Positions 6,324 through 13,693 of a stretch of DNA of 64,000 nucleotides are shown here, one piece after another. Under the pieces are notes generated by a model, which saw only the letters and a program-made list of their open reading frames with translations, was not told the origin of the DNA and made no database searches. The stretch is from UBA2991 sp965221735 (lineage in GTDB: Bacteria > Chloroflexota > Dehalococcoidia > Tepidiformales > Tepidiformaceae), in assembly GCA_965221735.1 (NCBI GenBank), contig OZ244910.1:1302001-1366000 (forward strand), given 5' to 3'. The position numbers were made by a program, and so were the translations under genes. The first letter of the stretch is position 1, and every line of letters begins with the position of its first letter.

Positions 6324-6848
6324 TCACCGCCCGGCGCCGTCGCCGGAGAGGCTGTTCCCGAACTGGTTCCCGTAGCCACGCAGCGCGCGCTTGAGGGCGT
6401 CCGTCACCGCGCCCTTGAAGGCCATCTCGTGGCCCTCGACGGTATCCTCGACGAGGGCCACGAAGCCCACGTCCGTGCGCGGCGGGGAGCCGGGGACGGT
6501 CACCCTGACGGTGGCGCTGTAGGCGCGGATGCGGGTCGTCTCGCCCGTCTTGGCGTCGACCTTCTCGCTCTCGTGCAGCGTGACGTCGCCAACCAGCTCG
6601 TAACCCCACGAACCGAATCCGAAAATCCGATTCGCCTGGTCGATGGCGGTGTGGCCCTCGAGGTAGGCGAAGGTCCGGCTCTTGCGCCCCTTGCGGTAGG
6701 AGACGAGGTCCTCGTCGAGGGGCTGCGAGAGCTTCTGCGTGACCACGGGCGGGAGCCCGTCCCAGAGGAGGTCGTGCTCCTCGACGGGGGCAGGCTCGGG
6801 GCTGGAGCCGTTGCGGCTCACGAGGGCGGTGGTGGTTCCGTTGTTCAT
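6324..6848 (-). CDS. Rad52/Rad22-like single-strand annealing protein
   Basis: A 174-aa protein from the ATG at 6848, preceded by AAGGAGC. The core (about residues 30-165) has the Rad52-family arrangement: PLDEDLVSYRKGRKSRTFAYLEG, then ANRIFGFGSWGYEL, a beta-rich middle, and KGAVTDALKRALRGYGNQFG near the end. It stops shortly after that motif, where family members usually continue. The missing tail seems to lie in another frame just downstream. The ATG overlaps the stop of a 31-aa leader ORF. It would anneal ssDNA together with the neighbouring SSB and the Cas4-like nuclease. Confidence 0.82.
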   Translation of the reverse strand: MNNGTTTALVSRNGSSPEPAPVEEHDLLWDGLPPVVTQKLSQPLDEDLVSYRKGRKSRTFAYLEGHTAIDQANRIFGFGSWGYELVGDVTLHESEKVDAKTGETTRIRAYSATVRVTVPGSPPRTDVGFVALVEDTVEGHEMAFKGAVTDALKRALRGYGNQFGNSLSGDGAGR

Positions 6849-6940
6849 GGTGGTGCTCCTTTGTGCTGTGTGACGGCTTCGGTGCAGGTCTCCAGGAGGA
6901 GACCGGTAGGCGGGGACGAGCCCCGGCGGGCAGCGTTCAT
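6845..6940 (-). CDS. 31-aa leader ORF coupled to the Rad52-like gene
   Basis: An ATG at 6940-6938 has the strongest ribosome site in the region, AAGGAGGT about 5 nt upstream. The frame encodes 31 residues (starting MNAARRGSSPPTG) and its TGA overlaps the ATG of the Rad52-like gene as ATGA. The peptide itself has no motif, so it may serve to bring ribosomes to the next start or as an upstream regulator. The 179-nt gap before it (6941-7119) holds a small hairpin (about 6980-6995) and nothing else that I can identify. Confidence 0.5.
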   Translation of the reverse strand: MNAARRGSSPPTGLLLETCTEAVTQHKGAPP

Positions 6941-7119
6941 ACAACCTCCTTTGGTGGGATGCGGGAACTGCCTGTGAGGGGGTTCACGGCTGAACCTCCC
7001 GGCGGTGTGGCCGCTGGGCACGGGGCGGCAGCCCCGCGCAAGGGCGGCAAGGCACAAGTCGCCGCCCGGACCTCGGAGAGGACCGGCGCGGCTCCAGGCT
7101 GGGTGGTCGGGGGTGGGGG

Positions 7120-8166
7120 CTAGGCGGCGTCCCTCGCGGCCTGCAGGAGCAGGTGCTCGAAGACGGCCCGTCCGTGGGACGTGGCCGCAAGCTCGGCCAC
7201 GTCGGAGACCCCGCCGGGCAGCGTCAGGGTGGCGGCGCGGGGACCAAGCAGGCCGTCCAGCCGGGCGGCCGCCTCGCGACCTGCCTCGTCGCTGTCGAAG
7301 GCGATGAAGACCCGAGGGCAGCCCCTGAGGGCCCCGGCGATGCGCTCAAGCCCCTGCGTCCCGAGGGCGGCGCAGGCGGGCAGTCCCCACTGCGCCAGGA
7401 CGAGCCAGTCGAAGATTCCCTCGGTGACGACCGCCCAGGGCGGCGACGCCCCAAGCCGTCCCGATCCGAGGACGGGCTTCGGGCCGGGCGGCGCCTGGAA
7501 GCGCGGCGAGCGCCCCGGGTCGATGGCTCGCCCCGCCAGCCAGCGGACGCGGCCGGCGGCGATCTCGGGAATGACCACCATCCCGGCGAAGCGCTCCCCT
7601 CGACCCGTGAACAGCCCGCTCCGGTGGATCCGTGCGGCGGTGAACCCGGCGGATGCGAGCGCCGCGCGCAGGCCCGCCCCCGGCGCGTAGCCGAGACCGA
7701 GCCGGGCAGCCGTGTCCATGCCGACGCCCCGCGAGGCGAGGTAGTCCCGCGCCTTGCGCCTGCACCGCAGCTCGCCCGCGTAGTACCGCGCCGCCGCTGT
7801 CAGCAGCGCCGGGTCGGGCGGCGCGACCGGGATGCGGTCGCGCCGCTCGCGGGTCGTGTGGCGGACGGGGGTGATGGTGGGAGGGGAGGCGTCGAGCCTG
7901 CGGATCGCCTCCGGCAGGCTCAGGTCCTCGGCGCGCTGGATAAAGTCGAGGACGTCGCCGCCCTCGCCGCAGCCGAAGCAATACCAGCGCTCCGTGTCGC
8001 CGTACACCGTGAAGCTCCCTTCTGCCTCTTCGTGGAAGGGGCAGATGCCCTGGCGGACGCGCCCCCTGCCGCGCAGCGGCACGCCCGCCGACTCGACGAC
8101 GTCTGCCAGCAGGTGGCGGCGCTTGAGGGCGGCGAGATCGATGGGGGTCGTCGCGGTTGCCGTCAC
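7120..8166 (-). CDS. DnaG-like primase (CHC2 zinc finger plus TOPRIM)
   Basis: A 348-aa protein starting at the GTG at 8166, which overlaps the upstream stop as GTGA. The zinc finger CPFH...CFGC uses Cys42, His45, Cys63 and Cys66. The TOPRIM catalytic residues are visible as VVTEGIFD (Glu249) and FIAFDSDEAG (Asp291, Asp293). It is shorter than chromosomal DnaG (about 600 aa) and lacks the helicase-binding C-terminal domain, as is typical for phage- or plasmid-borne primases. It should make RNA primers for replication of the element. Confidence 0.88.
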   Translation of the reverse strand: MTATATTPIDLAALKRRHLLADVVESAGVPLRGRGRVRQGICPFHEEAEGSFTVYGDTERWYCFGCGEGGDVLDFIQRAEDLSLPEAIRRLDASPPTITPVRHTTRERRDRIPVAPPDPALLTAAARYYAGELRCRRKARDYLASRGVGMDTAARLGLGYAPGAGLRAALASAGFTAARIHRSGLFTGRGERFAGMVVIPEIAAGRVRWLAGRAIDPGRSPRFQAPPGPKPVLGSGRLGASPPWAVVTEGIFDWLVLAQWGLPACAALGTQGLERIAGALRGCPRVFIAFDSDEAGREAAARLDGLLGPRAATLTLPGGVSDVAELAATSHGRAVFEHLLLQAARDAA

Positions 8167-8621
8167 GACGCACCACCGTCGAGGGGCCGGAGCCCCCGCA
8201 GGCTGCGCCGCGAGACCATCTTGCCGAGACGCCAGCGCATGCCCAGGACGGCCATCACCTCCAGCGTGCCGGCGTCGCCGCGCGGCGCGAGCACGGCCAC
8301 ACGCCCCGTGTCCGGGCTGTAGACGAGCGCCCCGCTGTCGCGGAAGCGGCGCCGTGCGATGGCGATCCACTCGGCGTACGCCCAGCGCGCCTGGTGGGGC
8401 TCCGCCGTGACCACGCCGGCTTCGGCGAGGAGCGAGAGCGCCCCGTCGAGGTCGCCCGCCTTCCGCTGCCGGCGGGCGTCGTGGACGGTGCGCGCGAGGC
8501 TCTGAGTCGTCTCTGGAGCGGTGCCGAAGATGCTGTCGACGAGCCGGTCCACCAGCGCCTCGAGGCTTGGTCCGGATGTCGGGGGCGGCGTGAACGGGAT
8601 GCTCGTGGTTGCTGTGGTCAT
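8163..8621 (-). CDS. Hypothetical protein upstream of the primase (152 aa)
   Basis: It starts at the ATG at 8621 (GGAGG about 8 nt upstream), which overlaps the stop of the small membrane protein gene as ATGA, and ends overlapping the primase start as GTGA. The N-terminus is Thr/Pro-rich; the rest is mostly helical (LEALVDRLVDSIFG, ARTVHDARRQRKAG) with a basic C-terminus. I recognise no family. Its position suggests an accessory replication role, but nothing in the sequence proves it. Confidence 0.6.
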   Translation of the reverse strand: MTTATTSIPFTPPPTSGPSLEALVDRLVDSIFGTAPETTQSLARTVHDARRQRKAGDLDGALSLLAEAGVVTAEPHQARWAYAEWIAIARRRFRDSGALVYSPDTGRVAVLAPRGDAGTLEVMAVLGMRWRLGKMVSRRSLRGLRPLDGGAS

Positions 8622-8827
8622 CGTGTCCCTCCTGGGGCAGTGGGCTTCGTGGTCGGGCGGATGAGCTGGCGGAGCACGAGTGCCCCGAGGACGACGCCCG
8701 CCGCGTTCAGCGCGAAGAGCTCCAGGTCGCCGGTCAGGGGCAGCGGTCCGATCAGCAAGACCGCGAGCGCCAGCCGGGTGCGCCACCCGAGGCGGGCGGC
8801 GGTCGTGACGACTTCCGTGATGTGCAT
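8618..8827 (-). CDS. Small membrane protein (69 aa)
   Basis: The ATG at 8827 is chosen because GAAGGAGAAG lies about 6 nt upstream; an ATG at 8848 is in frame but less well placed. Two hydrophobic helices are predicted (about residues 18-36 and 40-58, LALAVLLIGPLPLTG and ALNAAGVVLGALVL), so a two-pass inner-membrane protein is likely. It is the first gene of the primase operon. Function unknown. Confidence 0.55.
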   Translation of the reverse strand: MHITEVVTTAARLGWRTRLALAVLLIGPLPLTGDLELFALNAAGVVLGALVLRQLIRPTTKPTAPGGTR

Positions 8828-9438
8828 GCGCTTCTCCTTCGTGTGCATGTCGCGTGGTCCGCACCGGCATCCGGGGCGCGGGGGGCGTGGGTCGCTGAAC
8901 ACACTCCGCCCACAGTCGGATGCCGGACGTGGGGCTGGGGAGCGTGGCTTGTACCCGGACCCGCGGCGGTTGGAACGCTCGGGGTCCGAGGGGCTCGAGG
9001 CAGCTCAGCCTGGTGGTGGTTGCCTCGCGATGGATTGCATGTCCGCGACGGGTCGCCGGGAGCGGTGCGCTACAGACGTGGCGAGGGCTCGGCCTGACGC
9101 CTCAGTGGAGACGTGGACGAGCCCTTGGTGGTACCTGCGAAAGGGGGTTCGCCAGCGACAGGACGTGGAGAACGGGGCCGTGCGCGGGACGCAGTTCCCC
9201 CAGGGACTCCAGAGACCGCTGGACCGGTCCGCTGGCGAAGGACTTGTTCACTCCGCTTCGCGGCAGTTCCTTCGTGGGAGACCCGTTGGGAGAGCTATGT
9301 CAGTCCCGCTGGGTCCTCCGGGCTGAAGGAGGAGCCCCCAGGTTTCTCAGGCGGGAAACGCTGGAAAGGCCAAATCGAGTTCGAGTATTGCCGCGTCGCT
9401 CGCTCCGGGGGAAGGGGTTTCGGGCGCCCTGGGCCGAA
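8828..9438. other. 611-nt stretch without a convincing gene; possible structured RNA
   Basis: Open frames cross this stretch but none has gene-like composition or a ribosome site. Several inverted repeats occur. The best is a hairpin at 9309-9341, with CTGGG-TCCTCC pairing with GGAGGA and CCCAG around an 8-nt loop; another is GGGCTCG with CGAGCCC at about 9083-9123. The stretch separates the primase operon from the replication-control gene. It could hold an origin, a transfer site or a noncoding RNA. I cannot assign any of these. Confidence 0.35.
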
Positions 9439-9651
9439 ATGATCGTTCCTGTTCGCTCCAATCCCGGGCAGTGGCCGTTCCCACAGCCGGGGGTGGCGCT
9501 GGCTGCCCTGTCCCTTACCGCAGCGCTGGCCGCACTCGTCGCCGCCCTGGTCCTGCTTGTGGCGGACTGCGCCGGCGGCCCGGAGGGCAGCGACCCGGCC
9601 TCGCTGCCCTCGATCAGCCGGGCGTCGAGGAACGCTCGACCAACACCATGA
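9439..9651 (+). CDS. Possible small single-pass membrane protein (70 aa)
   Basis: An ATG at 9439 opens a 70-codon frame with one long hydrophobic segment (about residues 19-43, rich in Ala, Leu and Val), followed by a Gly/Ser/Pro-rich tail. No ribosome site is visible and its last 38 nt overlap the convergent gene that ends at 9614. The other strand is also open here, so this may be a chance frame. Confidence 0.25.
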   Translation: MIVPVRSNPGQWPFPQPGVALAALSLTAALAALVAALVLLVADCAGGPEGSDPASLPSISRASRNARPTP

Positions 9652-10606
9652 GAGCGGTCAGGCCGAGCAACAGCCCGGCGCTCAGCACCCGCCCCGTCCA
9701 GCGTCGCACCTCGCCCCATGCGCGTGCCCGCTGCGCGTCCTGCAGAGCCTTCCAGCGCCAGCCGAGCTGACCGTGTCGCCAGACGCCGCGCTGTGGAAAC
9801 GTCGCCGGCGGCAGCGTCAGCCGGTGCTCATCCAGCATCGCCACCTCCAGTTCCAGGATGCGCTCGTCCCGCCTCAGCCACTCCAGCCCCTTGCCCGGTC
9901 GCACGTGCGCCTTCCACAGGCGGCGCCACTCCTCCACCAGCGGCCACGCCTCGCCGTACACCTCCGCGTCGTCGGGGGCAGGGTCCTCGGTGACGAGCTC
10001 GGGGTACAGCCTCGGCGGAGGCCAGCGCTTCGCTTCCGGTTCCGGTTGCCGCCGGGGTTCCGGCCTCGTGGCCTTCGCATCCACGCTCTTCGGTGCCCGC
10101 ACCTGGGATGGTGAGCCCTCCACCACGGGTTCTGCCTCCGGAGGTGATGCCTCCCCCTGTTCCCAGGCGTCCAGCCGCGTCTCCACGCTTGCAATCCGCT
10201 CTTCCAGAGGCCCCAGGACCCTCCCCTGTCCGTCACGCAGCGCCCTGAACCCCGCCACGGTGGCTTCCCGTAGACCCGCCGCCTCCCGCTCCACCGCCTC
10301 CAGCCGCCGCGCCACGTCCGGCTCGTCCGTGCGACCCCTCGGCTCCGTCCCCATCTGGCGTTCGAGAGCGATGCGTACCCGCCGCGACAGCACTCCCCGC
10401 TTCAGCGTGGCGCTCACCGTGCGAGGGTCGACGTCCAGCATCTCCGCCACGCGCTGGCGTCCGTGCTCCCGGACCTGCTCCGCGAACCGCTTCAGCAGCC
10501 GCCGGTCACGGCCCTCTTCCACGCTCCTGCTGTCTTCCACCGGGGGCTCCGGCGCAGGACCGCGGCTCCCGCCTCCAGTCTCCACATCGGGGGTGATGTC
10601 ACTCAT
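9614..10606 (-). CDS. Helix-turn-helix, coiled-coil and C-terminal membrane-anchor protein
   Basis: About 330 aa from the ATG at 10606; an ATG at 10627 and a TTG at 10651 are also in frame, and the only purine-rich box (AGGAGC) suits 10606. An HTH-like segment is near the N-terminus (VAEMLDVDPRTVSATLKRG). A Glu/Arg-rich stretch (about 95-170) may form a coiled coil. A Pro-rich linker follows, and a hydrophobic helix lies near the C-terminus (VLSAGLLLGLTALMVLVE). Palindromes sit on its start, so autoregulation is likely. DNA binding combined with a membrane tether suggests a replication- or partition-control protein. That role is inference. Confidence 0.6.
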   Translation of the reverse strand: MSDITPDVETGGGSRGPAPEPPVEDSRSVEEGRDRRLLKRFAEQVREHGRQRVAEMLDVDPRTVSATLKRGVLSRRVRIALERQMGTEPRGRTDEPDVARRLEAVEREAAGLREATVAGFRALRDGQGRVLGPLEERIASVETRLDAWEQGEASPPEAEPVVEGSPSQVRAPKSVDAKATRPEPRRQPEPEAKRWPPPRLYPELVTEDPAPDDAEVYGEAWPLVEEWRRLWKAHVRPGKGLEWLRRDERILELEVAMLDEHRLTLPPATFPQRGVWRHGQLGWRWKALQDAQRARAWGEVRRWTGRVLSAGLLLGLTALMVLVERSSTPG

Positions 10607-10627
10607 GACGGCGCTTCTGCTCCTCAT

Positions 10628-10652
10628 GCAAAATGCTGCATTTTGCTGCAAA
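10628..10652. promoter_or_regulatory. Overlapping palindromes at the start of the HTH gene (candidate operator)
   Basis: GCAAAATG-CTG-CATTTTGC (10628-10646) is a perfect inverted repeat, and TTTGC-T-GCAAA (10642-10652) overlaps it. The site covers the region just before the candidate ATG codons of the HTH protein, a natural position for self-repression. The core CTGCATTTTGC recurs 115 bp away. Confidence 0.5.
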
Positions 10653-10740
10653 TTGCGTCTGCGACCGCACCACGCCCTTTCGAACGCACGGTCACCGCCT
10701 TCGGGCTGCGTCCCCCGGAATCGCCTGTGTTCATGGGCTC

Positions 10741-10772
10741 ACGACAGGGTTCTGCATTTTGCAAACTGTCGT
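10741..10772. promoter_or_regulatory. Second candidate operator in the divergent control region
   Basis: ACGACAG (10741-10747) is inverted as CTGTCGT (10766-10772), enclosing CTGCATTTTGC, the same 11-nt core as the site at 10628. Both lie in the 400-nt region between the minus-strand HTH gene and the plus-strand replication-relaxation gene at 11007. No other gene is apparent between 10652 and 11006. Confidence 0.45.
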
Positions 10773-11006
10773 CATTCCCTGTACACGTCTGGTGCGCCAA
10801 GTGGAGCCCTCCCGGGGGCGGATTGCCCGCATCAGGAAACCACACGCCGCTCCCCCTGGGGACCGCCTGCGGGGGCGTGTCTGTGTGCATCCCCTTGCTG
10901 GGGCATTCGTCGTCGCACCCCCCTGTAGGGTGTTACGTCCTGCTCCTCCCCGTGCTCACACTGTTCCACCGCCGCTCTACCGGCGGAACGGTGAAGGAGT
11001 ACGAGC

Positions 11007-12644
11007 GTGAAGCCAGCTACCTGCGAGGAGGCGGTTCTGCGCCAGCTGGCGCGCACTCCCTTCTGCGACCGCATCGACCTTGCCGCGCTCTGCGGCTGGT
11101 CGCCCAGAGCGGTCCACGCCGCTGCCGGCCGGCTGCAGGCCGCGGGCTTCGCCGCCTCCATCCCGCACGCCACGACCCTCACCGCGCCGGCACGGCGCTT
11201 CCACCTCACGGCCGCGGGCGTCCGGCGGCTGGCACGGGAGGAGGGGGTGACCCTGGACGAGGTGCTGCACATCTACCCGCTCTCCGCCCACTGGCGTCGC
11301 CTCCTCCTGCAGCGGCTGGACGCTCTCGCCTCCATCCACCGGCTCGCCGCCGCCCTCTCCTCCGTCGCCTTCCCTCTCCGCATCGGCTGGTACCGCGCAT
11401 CCCCCCTGGACGCCGCCTTCATCCTGCCCGGAGGACACGCCATCGGCATCGTGCGCCAGGGACGGACCTCCGACCGCACGGGCTTCTCGAAGCGCCTGCG
11501 GAGACTGTACGAGGAACCGCTGCCCGACGCCCTCCTCCTCCTCTTGCCCGACGAAACCCGCCTGCGCCATGCCCGCTGGCTGCTCGGTCGGGCGCCCCTG
11601 CCAGCCTTCCTCGCCCTCGAACGGGAAGCGGCCGCGGCGGATGCCCGTTCCCGCATCTGGCACTTCCCTTTCCTTGCGGGGAGGCTGGCGCTGAAAGAGG
11701 TCGCTCCCCTCGTCGGGCGCCGTGGCGTGGCCCCGGTAGAGACCAGATCCGTGCGCACCATCCTTCCCACTGACGGCGCCCCTGCGGAGCAGCTGGCATC
11801 GTCCCTACTCAAGCCCGCGGAGAAGGTCGCCCTCGACGCTCTCTTCGACTGGCCATGGATTACGCTCAAGGATCTCGCAGGCCTGCTGGCTGTCTCCACC
11901 CAGCGGGCCTCGGAGCTCGTGCTGCGACTGGAGGGCCTCGACCTCGCCCACCGTGTTCTTGTCGCCGGACGCCGGCGTCTGGTGCTCAGCGACCGGGGCC
12001 TCGACACCATCGCCCGCCGCGACCGCACCTCCGTGGGCGCCATGCGGAAGCGCTGGAGCACGGGCCCGGTAGACCAGGCAGCGCCGCTCGACTGGCGCAA
12101 CGTCTCCGGCACCCGCAGCCGCCAGTTGCTTCGCCACCTGGAGCACACCGAGGCCGTCCACCGCTTCAGTGCCGCCCTCGCCGGGCAGGCGCGGGACCTC
12201 GACTGGGAGGTGGTGCAGCTCGACCCGCCCCAGCGCGCCTCGCGCTACTTTCGCCACCGCGAGCGCCTCTACTCGATCCGTCCGGACGCCTTCGGCCTGC
12301 TGCGCCGAGACGGGAACGCCTGGCCGTTCTTCCTCGAGTGGGAGCGGCGCGCGGTCAGACCCGTGACCATGGCCGCCCGCCTCGCGCCCTACCTGCGCTA
12401 TTTCTCCTCCGAACGCCCCCCTGAGGACCGCGGGACCAGGCCCGCCGTCCTCGTCGTCTTCGACGACGAGCTGGCCGCCACCCACTTCCTGCGCGTGGCA
12501 CGCGACGAGATGGAGCGAGTGGACGTCGAGGTGCAGCTCCGGGTCTCCCACAGGGCTGCGGTGGAAGAGATGGGGCCACTGGACGGGGCGGCGTGGCGGA
12601 CCGCTGAGAGAGGGGGCACCGTCCGGCCCTCCACAGGGTACTGA
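11007..12644 (+). CDS. Replication-relaxation family protein
   Basis: A 545-aa protein starting at the GTG at 11007 with AAGGAGT 6 nt upstream. The N-terminal 70 residues look like a winged helix (DLAALCGWSPRAVHAAAGRL...LTAAGVRRLA). A second such unit is near residues 270-335 (LKDLAGLLAVSTQRASELVLRL...LSDRGLDTIA). The C-terminal part (SIRPDAFGLLRRDGNAWPFFLEWERR) resembles the replication-relaxation family of plasmids and integrative elements, with a nuclease-like beta core. It is transcribed away from the HTH gene from a shared control region. A likely role is control of plasmid-type replication or mobilisation. Confidence 0.7.
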   Translation: MKPATCEEAVLRQLARTPFCDRIDLAALCGWSPRAVHAAAGRLQAAGFAASIPHATTLTAPARRFHLTAAGVRRLAREEGVTLDEVLHIYPLSAHWRRLLLQRLDALASIHRLAAALSSVAFPLRIGWYRASPLDAAFILPGGHAIGIVRQGRTSDRTGFSKRLRRLYEEPLPDALLLLLPDETRLRHARWLLGRAPLPAFLALEREAAAADARSRIWHFPFLAGRLALKEVAPLVGRRGVAPVETRSVRTILPTDGAPAEQLASSLLKPAEKVALDALFDWPWITLKDLAGLLAVSTQRASELVLRLEGLDLAHRVLVAGRRRLVLSDRGLDTIARRDRTSVGAMRKRWSTGPVDQAAPLDWRNVSGTRSRQLLRHLEHTEAVHRFSAALAGQARDLDWEVVQLDPPQRASRYFRHRERLYSIRPDAFGLLRRDGNAWPFFLEWERRAVRPVTMAARLAPYLRYFSSERPPEDRGTRPAVLVVFDDELAATHFLRVARDEMERVDVEVQLRVSHRAAVEEMGPLDGAAWRTAERGGTVRPSTGY

Positions 12645-12650
12645 CCACAA

Positions 12651-12671
12651 GACATGATGGGCTCGCATGTC
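12651..12671. terminator. Small hairpin after the replication-relaxation gene
   Basis: GACATG (12651-12656) pairs with CATGTC (12666-12671) just behind the stop at 12644. The stem is short and no T-run follows, so termination here is only suggested by position. The rest of the gap to 12845 shows nothing else I can name. Confidence 0.3.
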
Positions 12672-12845
12672 CTGACAGGGGGCTGCTGCGACGCCCGAGT
12701 TCAAGATGGATGTGTCCAAGCAGCCCTCTGGGCGGTAGAGACAACCAGTGGCCATCCACTTCCGTTGAATGCACACATACCGGCCCGACGCTCTGGCACA
12801 GGGCCGCTGTTGCTGTACCAGCAGTGCTAACACGCCCAGAGAGTG

Positions 12846-13313
12846 CTATGGGCATCCGCGGTTGTCGCACGACTCGTCCGGAAGCCCTCCCTCGGGGATG
12901 CGCGCCTCGCAGAGCCCCGAGAGGATGCACGCCTTGTCCGTCACCGCGGCGTACTGCTGCCTCAGCTCCTCGTCGCTTTCGTCGCCGAAGGAGATGAGGG
13001 CGCGGTCGATGTCCGTGATGTCCTGGAAGGCAAGGCCGTCGCCCCGTACGCCGTTGACGATGAACGACAGCCGCTTCGTCTCCGTGGTGCAGTACGTATC
13101 GCCCTCCGGCGTCGTGAGGCACTGGTCCGTCAGCTCGAACCCGAGGGAGTGGAAGAACTCCCGCCAGGTGGTGCCCTCACGGTGGACGTGGACGACGAGG
13201 AACGGCTCGTGGAGATGGACGTTCTCGCTGAGCTCCTCGTCCGTGGTCGAAAAGAACCGCTCCTGGTTGAAGGTTCTCACCGGGCGGTAGCAGCTTGCCC
13301 CCTGCTTCACCAT
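12846..13313 (-). CDS. Hypothetical protein downstream of the D5-type primase (155 aa)
   Basis: I do not recognise this family. The ATG at 13313, or the GTG at 13310, overlaps the stop of the upstream frame (GTGA style). The protein has no signal peptide or membrane helix. It contains six cysteines, four in the last 35 residues (KACILSGLCEA...SCDNRGCP), and a central beta-rich part (HEPFLVVHVHREGTTW). It is the last gene of the truncated primase operon. Confidence 0.55.
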   Translation of the reverse strand: MVKQGASCYRPVRTFNQERFFSTTDEELSENVHLHEPFLVVHVHREGTTWREFFHSLGFELTDQCLTTPEGDTYCTTETKRLSFIVNGVRGDGLAFQDITDIDRALISFGDESDEELRQQYAAVTDKACILSGLCEARIPEGGLPDESCDNRGCP

Positions 13314-13693
13314 TTCGTCGGCCAGCTCGCCCGCGTGCGGTCGTGTACCGGTAGCCTCATCGGTTCGAGGGCCGCGTTCCCGCTGGGCATCTCGATGGAG
13401 ATGTCCCCCGCCACGTGCTTGATGATGATCACCTTCGGGTCGGCGGCGGGTTCCAGCTCCCGGATCGCAGCGTCCACCTCGTCCTCACTTGCCAGCCGCC
13501 AGCCGTGCGAAAACTTGCCGGCCACCTTCATGCGTCGCGCTGGCGGGAGCTTGTGGAGGCTCTTGACCAACTCCCGCATTCGGCGGCGAGTGAGTCCCCC
13601 GGGGTCGCCGTCCCCACCGCCCGCCGCCTTCGCTGCCTGCCAGAGCTGATCCGTCGTCACGCGGCCGTGGGGCTCGGGAACGATGGCCGTCAA
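13307..13693 (-). pseudogene. C-terminal winged-helix part of the D5-type primase, in a shifted frame
   Basis: This 128-codon frame begins inside the end of the D5-type frame and continues it naturally: GRVTTDQLWQAAKAAGG...LTRRRMRELVKSL is a winged-helix domain of the kind that ends D5-type primase-helicases. Deleting one base from the 11-nt G run (plus-strand C run 13702-13712) joins the two frames without a stop. I therefore read it as part of that gene and not as an independent one. Confidence 0.65.
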
